A stretch of DNA of 64,000 nucleotides from Salinibacterium sp. PAMC 21357 (GCF_000247645.1 NZ_AHWA01000004.1:744001-808000); one strand, 5' to 3'. Positions 1-10,394 are shown, counted from the first letter of the stretch. Numbers and translations: made by a program. Notes: generated from the sequence alone by a model not told the origin.

Positions 1-3000
1 AGGAGAGGCTCGAGCGAACACTCGAGGAGATCTTCTCTACGGTTTGTGCGTCAGACTCAGCCACGCCATCGGAGTAGCCATCCTTGCTGGCCGTGACTTG
101 CACGCTCAGCTCGGTGCCGATGTCCTCGGTCGTGATGCGGTAGCGGCTGTCAGTCGCATCAGCGATCGGCTCACCATCGCGCAGCCACTGGTAGCTGTAG
201 TCAGGTGACTTCACGCTCCAGTTGCCATGCGTTGCCTTGACCGTCTTGCCAACCTGCACGTTGCCTCGGATGCCCGGAGCCTTCGTGTTCTCGATGGCCT
301 CAGCCGTGGTGACGACCTCAATCGGTACGACAATCGCGGTGTCCGTTCCCGGAACCGTGACGGTCAACGCGAGCGTGCCCGCAGCCGTACCGGCCGGAAT
401 CGTGACGGTCACTGATGCGCGACCCTGCTCATCCGTGGTGTCGACAATGGTGCGGTCGATCGTTGCTGAACCGAGCACCGTTCCGTCAGCCGAAACCTCG
501 ACCGTGGTGGCGTCTGAGCCGCCACGGCTGAAGGTAAGCGACGACAGGTCGAGCGTGACGTCATCTCCGGGGTTGTAGCCGTCTGCATCCGGAGCCGAAA
601 CAACAGCACCAATGGCGCGCTGCTCGAGCGGCGGGTCAGCGACCGTGTTCGCTTCGAACCACTCGACCATTGACTGCAGGTCGACGCGGCCGCTGTCGGC
701 GCGGTTGGTTCCCTCAGCAAGAGTGGCGAAGTTGTCGCCACCGGCTGCGAGGAAGGAGTTAGCGACCACCTTGTAGGTGGCTGCGACATCCACGGCAACA
801 CCGTTGAGGTACATCGCGGTCACTCGCTCGCCCTGGGCTGCGGTGGGGTCGTAGGAGTACGTCAACCCTTCCGAAATGCCGAGCTTGAGGAACGGACGCT
901 GTGCACCAGCCGGCTGCCACTGCTCTTCGAGCACCGACTTGATTTGCGCACCCGTCAACGACATCGTCGTGAGCGTGTTGCCGAAGGGCTGCACGTTCGC
1001 AGCCTCGCGGTACGTGACGTTTCCGTCAGGGTCGCTCGCACTCGACGACTCGTAGACGAGGTCCGTGCGCAAACCGCCGGGGTTCATGAAGGCGATCTCT
1101 GCACCCGAATCTGATGCTGCCCAGAGCTGAACATCAGCAACAAAGTTGCCGAGGGTCGACTCTCCACCGCGGTTCTCAGGGAATGGAGTTCCGTCGACCG
1201 GAGTCTGCACTGCACGGAACATGCTGTCGGAGATCTCTCCGACCTTGGCGTTACCAAGCTCGGCTGCCGCCGCAGTAGCGGCATCAACGATGGCCTGCAC
1301 CGCGAGATCTGGCTCGAAGCCGACAATCGGTAGAACCTCGGCGCTGAAGGAGATAATCTCCTGCGTTGCCGGGTCGACCGTGAGGTCGAAGTGACCGTAG
1401 TTGGCGCCGTATTGTCCAGCTGAAACGACCAAACGAGGGCGGTCCATACCGGGCACCGTGACTTCGTGGTCGTAGGCGAGGTGAGTGTGACCCGAGACAA
1501 TCGCTTCAACCTTCGGGCTCAGGCCCGTGACGATCTGGCCAAAGGCCGAGTCGTCGGTCGATGCCGAAATATCGACGGATGCCGCACCTTCGTGAACGAG
1601 CAGAACGAGAACATCTGCTTCGCCGTTGGCGTCATTACCGTCGGTGAGGTAGTCCGCAACGCGGTCAACCTCGGTCACGATGCTGCGAATTTCCAGCGAG
1701 GCGATGCCAGCGGGGCTGACCAACTCGTTGAGGTCTTCGGTAACAGCACCGATGAAGCCGACGGTCACGCCATCGAACTCCTGCAGGAAGTACTCGTCGT
1801 AGGCTGGAGCGTTGGTGTCCCGGTCGTAGAGGTTCGCTGCAAGGTACGGCCAGTCGGCGGCATCCAGGATGCGGTCGTCAACATCGGCACGACCCTGATC
1901 GAATTCGTGGTTACCGATGAGCTCGTGTCGAGCCCGATTTCGTTGAGCACGTCGATCGTGGGCTGGTCGTTCTGGATGAACGAGGTGAAGGTAGTTGCAC
2001 CAACAAAGTCGCCAGCACCAACAAACGTGGTGTTGGGGTTCAGTGCTTCCCAGTAGTTCACCATTCCGCCGAGCTGAGCTGCGCCGGGAACTCCGCCGCC
2101 TGCTTCGATTCGACCGTGGAAGTCGTTCGTCGTGAGAATTTCGATCTCAACCGGCACCGCTTCGGTGCTGAGGCCAATGCTGATCGGGTCGTGGTCGCTC
2201 GAACGGAACACGGTGCCCGCTTCGGTTGCCCCGAAGGCATAGCCACGATCGCCCCACTCAGGCGAATTGATGTTCCAGACAGCGGCATTAGTGACGTTGT
2301 CGGCAAGCGACGGCGAAACAATGATGTGGTCGAGCGAGCCCAATTCACCATCAAACGTGTAGGTGTACTGGTCACCGGTCAGCGCTGCGAGGGTGTCAAC
2401 GTAGCCCGCCGAAGTGAAGACCTGAACCGGATCTTCTTCAGAGTAGGCATTAAAGTCACCGACGAGCACAACCTGGTCACTCTTGGCGGGATCGGCTGAG
2501 ATCGAGTCAACGAGAGCCTTGACGGCGTTGGCCTGCTCAACACGCTCGGTGTTGAAAAAACCTTGACCATCAGTTGGTTCGGTGCCGGATCCGCCCTTCG
2601 ACTTGAAGTGGTTAGCGACCACCGTAATCAGTTCGCCGTTCGACTCAAAAGTTTGAGCGATCGGCTCGCGCGCGATGTCCCACACCGTCTCATCAACCTG
2701 CGTGAAGCTATCGCCTACCGGAGTAGCTGCAGCCGGCTTGAAGATGATCGCGTTTGTGATGAAGTCGGTGATGACTGCATCGTTCAGGTCTGCTGGCGTG
2801 CGAACGTAGTCCCACGTTCCCGCACCGGCAGCCGCGTTGAGCGCACCGACGAGATCCATGAGCGCTTCGTCGAGTTCTCCGCGCAGTTTGACCGAGTTCT
2901 CGATCTCCATGAGACCAACAACATCCGCGTCGAGCGAGTTGATTGCTGCGACGATTTTCGACTGCTGGATAGCGAATTCTTCAGAGGTGTCAGCACCGCG

Positions 3001-4011
3001 AGCATCCGGATCTTCACTCGTCAGTGTTGTGAAGTAGTTGTAGACGTTGAAGGCCGAAACCTTGAAGTCTCCACCGACGACAGGAGCCGACTCTTCGCGC
3101 GGGTTCGTCGGCGCGAACGTTGGACGATACTCTGCCGGGCTCGAGTCGTTTATCGCGATCGTCGGTTGCAAACGCCAGTCATCAAAGCCGTAGCTCAGAA
3201 TGTAAGGGTTCGCCGGGAAATCAACGGTGTCGCCGTTGCGAACAACAGTGTCAGCCGAGAAATACGGCTGCTCACCCGGGTGCGACCCGTTGGAAATTTG
3301 GATGCTATAGCCATCATCGAGGAAGATGCGGCTGGCACGGTTGGCGGCGGCGATCGCATTAGCGGCGTCTCCGGCATCCGTGGTTTCGGTGCTCTTGACT
3401 GCTAGCTCACTCGGGCTGAGCCAGAGGGTGCCGAAGTTGTAGAGCTGGTGGCTCGAGCTGACGAGGTAGTCACCGGTGGGGGCGACGAGCATCGACTCGA
3501 GGGATTCGCGGTCGTTGCCGACAACGCTCGCATCGAGAGCGGATGCCTGAACCAGATCAGCCGGGTCGAGGTTCGCCGCTGCGGTGACAAGTTCAACCGT
3601 GGCTGGCGTTGCGCCTGCACCGAGCTGGGTTTGGCCGAAGCGCTCATCGACAGGACCTGTTGCCGTGACTTTGTCACCGAGAGCAACGGGTGGGTTCTCG
3701 TTGTTGAGGTAGAGGAAGATTCCATCGGAAGCGCCGGGGGTAGCGTCGTTAGCCCCACCCGATCCGGGAGTCTGGATGACAATGCCGCGGTAGCCAGAGG
3801 CCCCACGGTAGTCAGCGGTAACGACACCTTCTACGGTTACAGTCGAGCCCGCCATTGGGCTCGATGCTGTTGTGCCTTGAACTTCGGCGATGGTCGCCGT
3901 TACATCGGCTGCGAATGCGGCCGGAGCGGTAAGCGTAGCCAGCGCGATGGCACAGGAGGTGGCAATAGCCCCTACTGAGAATCGCGTCGACCTGCTGCGG
4001 TGATTATGCAT
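1..4011 (-). pseudogene. Secreted ExeM/NucH-type endonuclease fused to 5'-nucleotidase, frameshifted, 3' end off window
   Basis: The protein starts with a signal peptide (about residues 1-35, ending AFA-AD) and an OB-like nuclease-associated region. An endonuclease/exonuclease/phosphatase domain follows, with motifs MEIENS, NHFKSKGG, VGDFNAYS, LDHI and SDHDP. A 5'-nucleotidase metallophosphatase then begins (TTNDFHGR, GAGDF). The first frame is lost near position 1920, just before the expected GNHEFD motif. The neighbouring minus-strand frame continues with IGNHEFDQG, SGHTH and NPGGLR (5'-nucleotidase C-terminal domain) and an Ig-like tail containing GNW and SYQWLRDG. It stays open to base 1, so the stop lies outside. 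One missing base explains the break. The family releases phosphate and nucleosides from extracellular DNA. The call is firm; whether the break is real is not. Confidence 0.85.
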
Positions 4012-4176
4012 AGCGGGCAGTCCCCTCGAGAATTGTGAAATCTGCGGTCTACCCCCTTAACAGGGGTATCTGAGACGATAGCCCTGCTCACAGCCCATTC
4101 CAAGGGTTTAAATCAATTGCTCATCTGCGCGTAACCCATTGTTATTGTGCGCATTTTCCGGCTGGTGCGTGCTGGC
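4012..4176. other. Intergenic region with small hairpin, upstream of nuclease gene
   Basis: This gap separates the end of the PaaX-like gene from the nuclease start. It holds a short inverted repeat, TACCCC/GGGGTA at 4050-4068. A GAGGGGAC Shine-Dalgarno-like stretch lies a few bases before the nuclease ATG. The hairpin lacks a T tract, so a terminator or operator role cannot be decided. Confidence 0.4.
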
Positions 4177-4995
4177 TCAGTGAGCGGCCGACCGCGCAAA
4201 AGCATGCGCGCGGGCCGCCAAAGAACGCGACAGGCGGCCAAAAAGTTCCAGACTGGCCTGTCCCGGCCAGTCAGCCGGCAACGCCGAATTCGGCAAACCC
4301 GGATCGAGGTACGGAATAACCCGCCACTGATCCAGAGCAAGAATGTACCGGGCAAACGCCTCAGAGTCGGTCGCAGCCGGGCCAACCTGGGCAGAGTGCT
4401 GATCAAGAAAACGATCATGCAGATTACGCAGACGATCCAGATCCCACCACTGGGACACGGCATCCACCAAGGGACGATTCGCCTCAGGGCGACCCGCGAT
4501 AAAGAGAGTGGCGCAGTCCCGCAAATCAAGATCATCGAGAATGACGAGCACCTCATCCTTGAGCACTGCAGGACAAATCCAGAGCCCGGTCGCGACCGTG
4601 CCGCACCCGATCCAGCCCAGCCGACGACGCAACTGGTGGCGGGCATCCCGGCGCGACTCCGGGATGGAAAACGAAATCAGACACCACTGGTCATCTTCAC
4701 GCTGCTGCCGAAAGTTGAAAATACGGCGGTCACCACTCTCAAGCATCGGCACCGCTTCTTCATTGACGCGATAGCCGTGATGCCCATCGACCGCCTCAGG
4801 GATCAGCAGACCCTTTGACTTGACCCGAGCTATCGCGCTGCGAGCGCCATTAGCAGGAACTCCCAGCGCCTCCATGATGCGCACGAGATGCGCCGACGAG
4901 ATCCAACCCCCCAACTGACGCAGCTGCGAACCGACAAAGGTGCGCAGCAGTGACGTGGCACTGCCGGGGCGAGAGTCGAAGTCATCCAGAATCAC
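4177..4995 (-). CDS. PaaX-family transcriptional regulator
   Basis: The 272-aa length fits PaaX-like repressors. An N-terminal winged helix-turn-helix is visible (LGGWISSAHLVRIMEALGV, then the ARSAIARVKSKGLL recognition region), followed by the PaaX central domain (WCLISFSIPE, RRRLGWIGCGTV) and C-terminal domain (FARYILALDQWRVIPYLDPGLP). It begins 6 bp after kynU ends and is the last gene of the kynA-amidohydrolase-kynU operon, so it very likely controls that operon. PaaX regulators classically sense aryl-CoA thioesters in phenylacetate catabolism. The ligand here is more likely a tryptophan-pathway intermediate, which is inference from position only. Confidence 0.85.
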   Translation of the reverse strand: MILDDFDSRPGSATSLLRTFVGSQLRQLGGWISSAHLVRIMEALGVPANGARSAIARVKSKGLLIPEAVDGHHGYRVNEEAVPMLESGDRRIFNFRQQREDDQWCLISFSIPESRRDARHQLRRRLGWIGCGTVATGLWICPAVLKDEVLVILDDLDLRDCATLFIAGRPEANRPLVDAVSQWWDLDRLRNLHDRFLDQHSAQVGPAATDSEAFARYILALDQWRVIPYLDPGLPNSALPADWPGQASLELFGRLSRSLAARAHAFARSAAH

Positions 4996-5001
4996 AGTCG
5001 G

Positions 5002-6219
5002 CTACTTCACAAGTTGAGCGTGAATGGCCTCAATGCCCAGCTGGACTTCAGCGTACGTGGTGCTGAGCGGCGACAGCCCGAGACGGATGCCGTTGGGCCT
5101 CCGAAAATCAGGAATGATCCCCTGCTTCCATAGCGCCGCATTCACTTCTGCGAAGCTTTCGTGGTCGATCGTGACGTGGCTGCCCCGTTCGTCAGCATTG
5201 CGCGGCGAGCTCACCGTGACACCAAGCGGAGTCAGCAGTTCGTCGACAAGCTCGAGCGCATATTCGGTCATCGCGACAGACTTGGCCCGAATTGCTGGAA
5301 TGCCCGCCTGCTCAATGAGGCCGAGCATGTCTTGCATCGCGAGCGATCCCACGATCGACGGCGTGCCACTGATGAAGCGCCGGATGCCGTGATGCGGCGC
5401 GTACCCTGGCCCCATTTCAAAGGGACTGCTGCTGCCCATCCACCCCTGTATTGGTTGGGTCATGCTCTCGATGTGTTCTGAGCGCACATACCCGAAGGCT
5501 GGAGAGCCGGGCCCGCCGTTGAGGTATTTGTAGGTGCAGCCAGCGGCGAGGTCAACGCCCCACTCGTCGAGTTGGGTGTCGACGACTCCGGCGGAGTGGC
5601 ACAGGTCCCACAGCACGAGGGCCCCGGCGTCGTGGGCGATGGCCGTGATACCGGGCATATCGGCGAGGTAGCCGGAACGGTAGGCGACGTGGCTGATCAC
5701 GACGAGGGCGGTGTTTTCGGTAAGGGCGGCTTGTACTGCGTTGGCGGTGACTCCCCCCTCGATGGGTGGGTCGATCCAGCGCAGGGTCTTGCCTAGTTCG
5801 GCGGCGATGCCTTCAACGATGTAGCGATCGGTAGGAAAGTTGCCGGTGTCGATGACGATTTCGCTGCGGTCGGGGCGGGCGGTGAGTGCGGCCCGAATGA
5901 GTTTGTAAAGGACCACCGTGGTGGAATCTCCGATAAAGGTTTGGCCGGGCGCAGCACCGAGAGTGGCGGCACCGAGACGGTCACCGAGAGTGAGAGGCAG
6001 GTCGTACCAGGACTCATCCCAACCACGGATGAGGCGCCCGCCCCACTGTTCGTCGACGAATTCGGCGAGGCGAGCCGCACTCGCGATGGTCGGACGACCG
6101 AGCGAGTTGCCATCGAGATACGCCCGCACTTCTGGCGAACGCACAAACTTGGCAGGGAAGGCAGCGAGCGAGTCGGCGCCATCGAGGGACTCTGCGGCAT
6201 TAACGCTGGTATCGGTCAT
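5002..6219 (-). CDS. kynU: Kynureninase
   Basis: PLP enzyme of aminotransferase fold class I that cleaves kynurenine (or 3-hydroxykynurenine) to anthranilate (or its 3-hydroxy form) and alanine. Family features: YLDGNSLG near the N-terminus, FPTDRYI, the LWDLCHSAGV region around the PLP aspartate, and CTYKYLNGGPGSPAF containing the PLP lysine. I choose the ATG at 6219 over an upstream ATG at 6234. It gives a 4-bp ATGA overlap with the preceding amidohydrolase gene and has a GGAGAG Shine-Dalgarno 7 nt upstream. The 405-aa length is normal. It is the third gene of the kyn operon. Confidence 0.95.
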   Translation of the reverse strand: MTDTSVNAAESLDGADSLAAFPAKFVRSPEVRAYLDGNSLGRPTIASAARLAEFVDEQWGGRLIRGWDESWYDLPLTLGDRLGAATLGAAPGQTFIGDSTTVVLYKLIRAALTARPDRSEIVIDTGNFPTDRYIVEGIAAELGKTLRWIDPPIEGGVTANAVQAALTENTALVVISHVAYRSGYLADMPGITAIAHDAGALVLWDLCHSAGVVDTQLDEWGVDLAAGCTYKYLNGGPGSPAFGYVRSEHIESMTQPIQGWMGSSSPFEMGPGYAPHHGIRRFISGTPSIVGSLAMQDMLGLIEQAGIPAIRAKSVAMTEYALELVDELLTPLGVTVSSPRNADERGSHVTIDHESFAEVNAALWKQGIIPDFRRPNGIRLGLSPLSTTYAEVQLGIEAIHAQLVK

Positions 6220-7385
6220 GAGATATCTCTCCACTGAATCGGGATCGGGGTGGTTTCAAGCGAAACGCCGACATCAGTCACCTCAGTGTTCTGGGTTACC
6301 GAGTCAGCAAATTGGGGATTCAACAGTTCGCGCGCGGTCACGACTGTTGCGCTCATCAGCCACGTGGCGAGGTCGGTATCGACTCGCGGAACTGTCGGCA
6401 GATAACTCACGGTGCTACCAAAGCTAGGCAGGCAGAGCGCCCTCAATAGCGAATCGTTTCGCACTCCCGCATCCTGAAGGGCTGACAGCTCGCGCCCATT
6501 TAGCCCGAGAGGCAGATCGCCATTACCCATATCGGTGCCGTAACGCACAGTTCCCCCGGCGCAGTGAAAGCGGCGCAGGTTATCACTGGCGATCTCAAAG
6601 TCGTGGCCGCGCTGACCATAACCATGGATGTCGAGGGTACTGATCCACGAGTGGCGTCCCGCCAAAAAACGAGAGTTTGGCTGCGCCATCTTCTCGATCA
6701 GGGAATCATCGAGCCGCTCAGTCCACGGCGTGTGCGCCAAACGATCGACGCCAGCGGCGAAGGCGCGCTGCGTTTGCCCAGCCCCCTGCACGTGGGCAAC
6801 AACTTCGCGCCCCCGACTGTGCGCGTATTCCACCAGTGCACTCAATGTTTCGTCATCAATCACTGGGCCATCATCAGCGTTCAGCGCAACTTTGATCATG
6901 CTGGCGCCGGCCTGAATTTGCTCAGCGACCGCCGCCATCGCCTGCTCGTCCGTCGACACCTCGCACACCGCAAGATTCACGGCCCACGCACGGTTCACCG
7001 GATAGCCACCGGGAGCCGCAATAAATGCTCCCGCGAAATTTAGGGCAGCAACAGCGTCATCGGCGCCCCACTCCGCCAAACGCCCCGGGTCACCGCCCAA
7101 ATCGTCAACCGCAGCAAGACCACCAGCGACAAGAGCGCGCGGCTCGATCAGCCCGAGATGCACGTGCGAGTCGCGAAAGCCCGGAAGTAGCACTCCCGGA
7201 AGACGGCGGGCGGTCAGCGCAGCGTCATCCGCAATCGCTCGAATGCCGTGGATGCTGACGCGCACGGTTGCCGGACCGTGCCATTCGCGCATCCAATAGG
7301 CATCGACCCGGTAGTCGTGAGTGGGGGCGGCCTCAGGGTTTGACGCGGCGGCGCTAGCGGCTGCTGGGGTCTCGGGTTCGCTCAC
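6216..7385 (-). CDS. Metal-dependent amidohydrolase in kyn operon, candidate formylkynurenine formamidase
   Basis: A 389-aa amidohydrolase-superfamily protein. The metal site looks complete: H74-x-H76 ([10 protein letters not shown]), K165 (ASMIKVAL), H198 (VVAHVQG), H218 (RLAHTPW) and D285 (YGTDMGN). It resembles the imidazolonepropionase/prolidase-like branch. It is joined to the tryptophan dioxygenase gene and to kynU by 4-bp ATGA overlaps on both sides, so all three are probably translationally coupled. The step between those enzymes is hydrolysis of N-formylkynurenine, and no KynB-type cyclase or alpha/beta-hydrolase formamidase is nearby. The family assignment is solid; the formamidase role is inference from context. 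Confidence 0.8.
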   Translation of the reverse strand: MSEPETPAAASAAASNPEAAPTHDYRVDAYWMREWHGPATVRVSIHGIRAIADDAALTARRLPGVLLPGFRDSHVHLGLIEPRALVAGGLAAVDDLGGDPGRLAEWGADDAVAALNFAGAFIAAPGGYPVNRAWAVNLAVCEVSTDEQAMAAVAEQIQAGASMIKVALNADDGPVIDDETLSALVEYAHSRGREVVAHVQGAGQTQRAFAAGVDRLAHTPWTERLDDSLIEKMAQPNSRFLAGRHSWISTLDIHGYGQRGHDFEIASDNLRRFHCAGGTVRYGTDMGNGDLPLGLNGRELSALQDAGVRNDSLLRALCLPSFGSTVSYLPTVPRVDTDLATWLMSATVVTARELLNPQFADSVTQNTEVTDVGVSLETTPIPIQWRDIS

Positions 7386-8239
7386 GAGCGGCCGATCTCG
7401 GTGCGCACGGCGAAGAGTTCAGGAAAGAAAGTGAGGTCGAGGGCTTTCTGGAGAAAGCCGACACCGCTGGATCCGCCGGTGCCGCGCTTCATGCCGATGA
7501 TGCGCATGACTGTTTTCATGTGCCGGAAGCGCCACAGTTGAAAGTTGTCTTCGAGATCAACGAACTCTTCGCAGGCTTCGTAGGCGAGCCAGTGTTCGCT
7601 CTCGTTGTCGTAAATGTGGCGGAAAGTCTCGATGAGCTCGTCATTTTGCTCGTAGCCGCGTGTGACATCACGGTTGAGTACCGCATCCGGAATCTTGTAA
7701 CCGTGGCGGCTGAGGTAGCGCAAGAACTCGTCATAGACGCTCGGCTCGGCCAGCAACTTACTGAGCAGGGCGTGAGCTTCGGGGTGCGATTCGAAGACTT
7801 TGAGCATGCCCGCGTTCTTGTTGCCGAGCAGAAACTCGACCGCTCGGTATTGATATGACTGGAACCCGGATGAGCTACCCAGATAGTCGCGGAACTGCGA
7901 GTACTCACTCGGGGTCAGCGTCGCGAGCACCGACCACTGTTCGGTGAGGGTGCGCTGGATGTGCTTGACGCGGGCAATGCGCTTGAGCGCAATAGAGAGG
8001 TTGTCGCTCGCCATCAAATCGCGGGCCGAGGTCAGTTCGTGAATCACGAGTTTGAGCCACAGCTCGGTGGTCTGATGCTGGATAATGAACAGCATCTCGT
8101 CGTGATGCTCAGGTGTGCTTTGCGGAGTCTGGGCGCTCAACAGGGTGTCGAGTTCTAGGTACGCGCCGTACGACATCCGCTTACTGAAGTCGGTGACGAT
8201 CTCATCTTCAATGGCACGTTCGTTGTGAGTATCCGACAT
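7382..8239 (-). CDS. kynA: Tryptophan 2,3-dioxygenase
   Basis: Heme dioxygenase that opens the indole ring of tryptophan to give N-formylkynurenine. Hallmarks are [30 protein letters not shown] (distal histidine region), [24 protein letters not shown] (proximal heme histidine) and KRGTGGSSG near the C-terminus. At 285 aa it has the usual bacterial length. It is the first gene of the operon. The start codon follows a TAGGGT -10 element by 6 nt, consistent with a leaderless transcript. Confidence 0.96.
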   Translation of the reverse strand: MSDTHNERAIEDEIVTDFSKRMSYGAYLELDTLLSAQTPQSTPEHHDEMLFIIQHQTTELWLKLVIHELTSARDLMASDNLSIALKRIARVKHIQRTLTEQWSVLATLTPSEYSQFRDYLGSSSGFQSYQYRAVEFLLGNKNAGMLKVFESHPEAHALLSKLLAEPSVYDEFLRYLSRHGYKIPDAVLNRDVTRGYEQNDELIETFRHIYDNESEHWLAYEACEEFVDLEDNFQLWRFRHMKTVMRIIGMKRGTGGSSGVGFLQKALDLTFFPELFAVRTEIGRS

Positions 8240-8245
8240 GCCGAT

Positions 8246-8263
8246 ACCCTATTGCACTATTGC
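8246..8263 (-). promoter_or_regulatory. kynA leaderless promoter with overlapping direct repeat
   Basis: On the minus strand TAGGGT (8246-8251) ends 6 nt before the kynA ATG, which fits a leaderless start. The direct repeat GCAATAG occurs at 8257-8263 and 8249-8255, 8 bp apart, the second copy overlapping the -10. This is a candidate site for the operon's PaaX-like regulator, inferred from position only. Confidence 0.45.
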
Positions 8264-8375
8264 GACGACCGCCACACTTCTGTTCGATTCGGGACGCACT
8301 GGCGTGGCTCTCGCGCACACGAGCATGCGCGAACGGCCACTTGAGCAACGCGCACCCGACCTCTATACGCGGGCT

Positions 8376-8600
8376 CTACTCAGCATCTGCGCTTTCTGCA
8401 GTCCGATCTTCGCCGACCGCACGAACACTGCGAACGCTGTCTTCAAGCGCGGCGTCTTCGAGAGCGCCGCCTTCGACTGCACTGTCGCGCGCGGCGTCAG
8501 CCTCCACCTGGTCTCTCTTACCCTGCTGCTTTTCGCTCGCGGAAGCTTCGGTAGCACCATCCATCATCGGCTGGTCTTGAGTTTCATCATGAGAAGTCAT
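8376..8600 (-). CDS. Small acidic hypothetical protein
   Basis: A 74-aa open frame rich in Asp, Glu, Ala, Ser and Gln with no hydrophobic core, so probably disordered if made. It lies alone in the 480-bp gap between kynA and the divergent NUDIX gene. There is no clear Shine-Dalgarno. TAATGT sits 5-6 nt before the ATG and could be a -10 for a leaderless start. I recognise no family. The frame could be a chance open frame in GC-rich DNA. Confidence 0.3.
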   Translation of the reverse strand: MTSHDETQDQPMMDGATEASASEKQQGKRDQVEADAARDSAVEGGALEDAALEDSVRSVRAVGEDRTAESADAE

Positions 8601-8721
8601 GATCGAACATTACGACCGGTCCCTGACAAAGCTCCGCGACAGAATCCCCAAAAAAGTGACGTCGACAGCACTTGCGCCCGGTTGTTGCAGACCGAGCGCG
8701 GCAACCACGGATAATGGCTGA

Positions 8722-9315
8722 GTGATCGCCGATGACTTTCTGACCGACTTGGCCGCCCTTCCTGCGACTCCCGCCCGCGAGCGCTACCTCGCTTTCGTCG
8801 CTGCCGGAGGAGCGGATGCCCTCAAGCGAGACGGCGGTCCCGAACACGTCACCGCCTCCTGCTTCGTGTTCTCCCCCGACTATGAGAACGTGCTGTTGTG
8901 CTTTCACCGCAAGGGGCAGTTCTGGGTGCAGTTCGGTGGCCACCTCGAACCCCAGGATGCGTCAGTCGCGGATGCCGCCCTGCGCGAAGCACGCGAGGAG
9001 TCCGGCATCACCGACCTCACCCTGCGCTCGGACGCCATCGTCGATCTCGACCGCCACGAGTTGCACGGCGGCTTCGCGTGCGCCGCCCACTGGGATGTCG
9101 GTTTCCTCGCTTTCGCCGCCCCGGATGTCGAGGTTGCGGTCAGCGACGAAAGCGAAGCCGTCCGCTGGTTTCCCACCAATGCGCTGCCTGCCGAGGTGCC
9201 CGACGGCTTCGCGGAGCGCCTTGCCGCTACCCTGACGACGTTGCGTGCCACGCAACAAGCTGAGACGGAAAACATGTGGCCTCGGCATCAGAAAGCGAAA
9301 TCAACCGATGATTAA
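8722..9315 (+). CDS. NUDIX hydrolase
   Basis: A 197-aa protein with a full Nudix box: GGHLEPQD followed by ALREAREESGI, matching GX5EX7REUXEEXGU. It should hydrolyse a nucleoside diphosphate linked to another moiety, with Mg2+ bound by the REXXEE glutamates; the substrate cannot be told. The GTG start follows GATAAT by 6 nt, a leaderless arrangement. Its last 8 bp overlap the start of the M24 peptidase gene, so the two form an operon. Confidence 0.9.
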   Translation: MIADDFLTDLAALPATPARERYLAFVAAGGADALKRDGGPEHVTASCFVFSPDYENVLLCFHRKGQFWVQFGGHLEPQDASVADAALREAREESGITDLTLRSDAIVDLDRHELHGGFACAAHWDVGFLAFAAPDVEVAVSDESEAVRWFPTNALPAEVPDGFAERLAATLTTLRATQQAETENMWPRHQKAKSTDD

Positions 9316-10000
9316 CAACCGAGCCATGCAGTCGATCGCGCGACAGACCATGGACATCGCGCGCCAGAATATCCGCGCCGGCCACACCCTCGCATCAGTG
9401 CGACAACTCTGCGAAGACACCCTGCGGGAGTTAGGCGCCGACTCCTTTTGGTACTGGGGAATCGGAGCCCTTGTGTTGTGCGGGGAAGACACCATCAGCT
9501 CGGTGTCCGGGCGCGAATACACCACAGCCGACCGTGTCATCCGAGACGAAGAGATCATCACGATCGACCTGAGTCCACAGCGCGGTGGTTTCTGGGGCGA
9601 CTTCGCACGCACGATCATCGTGGAGAACGGTTCGGCTATCGAGGATGCGCGGCTTGCGACTCGCGAGGAATGGCGCGAAGGAGTGCTCGCCGAAGCCCAG
9701 CTGCATAGCGACCTGATCGAAGTCGCAAGACCTTCCATGACTTTCGAAGAACTTCACGGCGAGATGAACTCGCGCATTCGCGAGTTGGGATTCGAGAATC
9801 TCGACTTTCTCGGCAACGTCGGCCACTCCATCCAACGCCGGAGCGCCGATCGCATCTACCTAGAGAAGGGCAACGCCGCACGGATTGGTGACACAGCTCT
9901 CTTCACGTTCGAGCCTCACATCCGTCGCCCCGGAGGTCTCGACGGTTTCAAGCACGAAAATATTTACTACTTCACGAACGACCGGCTAGTGGAGCTGTAG
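9308..10000 (+). CDS. M24-family metallopeptidase / creatinase-fold protein
   Basis: A 230-aa pita-bread-fold protein. The five metal ligands of the family are visible: Asp in ITIDLSP, Asp in GDFART, His in GNVGHSIQ, Glu in FTFEPH and Glu in HENIYYF. It lacks the N-terminal creatinase domain of prolidases. The start at ATG 9308 (MINNRAM) is preferred to ATG 9245 because the latter lies deep inside the NUDIX gene; it overlaps that gene by 8 bp. The 3' end overlaps the convergent PGPGW gene by 29 bp. It is probably an aminopeptidase or proline-type peptidase; the substrate is unknown. Confidence 0.85.
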   Translation: MINNRAMQSIARQTMDIARQNIRAGHTLASVRQLCEDTLRELGADSFWYWGIGALVLCGEDTISSVSGREYTTADRVIRDEEIITIDLSPQRGGFWGDFARTIIVENGSAIEDARLATREEWREGVLAEAQLHSDLIEVARPSMTFEELHGEMNSRIRELGFENLDFLGNVGHSIQRRSADRIYLEKGNAARIGDTALFTFEPHIRRPGGLDGFKHENIYYFTNDRLVEL

Positions 10001-10367
10001 CGTCGCTGTCGGCTTCGGCATCGGCATCGGCTCGCCGAGTCGCTCGTCGCTTGCGCTTCTCATTTGCAGCCGCAAGAGCCTTGCGGGCGAGGGCATTCGC
10101 TTTGGCGCTAGCTTTCGTCGCTGGTTCAAATTCGGTACCGAGAAGGGCCAACCCACCAATAGCGACGAGAGAGCCGGGCCCAGGCAGCGGGATCAGCACC
10201 ACACCGAGTGCAACGGTCGTTCCGCCCACGACACCAACGGTGGTGCGATAAACACGGTTCGCCGTGGGGTTCTTGCGGATCGCGTCACGCGTTCCGTGCG
10301 CTGCGGAGCTAGTGGCGTGCCCCAGCGCTGAACCCGCGCGTGCGGCGAGTGATGGTTTCTCGTTCAT
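9972..10367 (-). CDS. PGPGW-type small membrane protein (TIGR02611-like)
   Basis: A 131-aa protein with a central hydrophobic segment around the PLPGPGSLVAIGGLALLG motif, typical of actinobacterial PGPGW/TIGR02611 proteins. Two membrane passes are likely (TTVGVVGGTTVALGVVLIP and the following glycine-rich stretch). The C-terminal tail is very basic (KRKRRATRR) and ends in an acidic Ala/Asp run. The function of the family is unknown. It is convergent with, and overlaps, the M24 gene. Confidence 0.75.
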   Translation of the reverse strand: MNEKPSLAARAGSALGHATSSAAHGTRDAIRKNPTANRVYRTTVGVVGGTTVALGVVLIPLPGPGSLVAIGGLALLGTEFEPATKASAKANALARKALAAANEKRKRRATRRADADAEADSDATAPLAGRS

Positions 10368-10394
10368 GCTGCGATTCTACGAGAGAGCGGTCGC

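Noticed and set aside
222-578. Plus-strand 118-aa frame
   Set aside because: It is antisense to the Ig-like tail and 5'-nucleotidase C-terminal domain, whose minus-strand frame is clearly coding.
2563-3405. 280-aa plus-strand frame
   Set aside because: It is antisense to the nuclease domain with its motifs; no family features.
8238-8714. 158-aa plus-strand frame between kynA and NUDIX
   Set aside because: No start signal, biased composition without a recognisable fold, and it overlaps both promoters.
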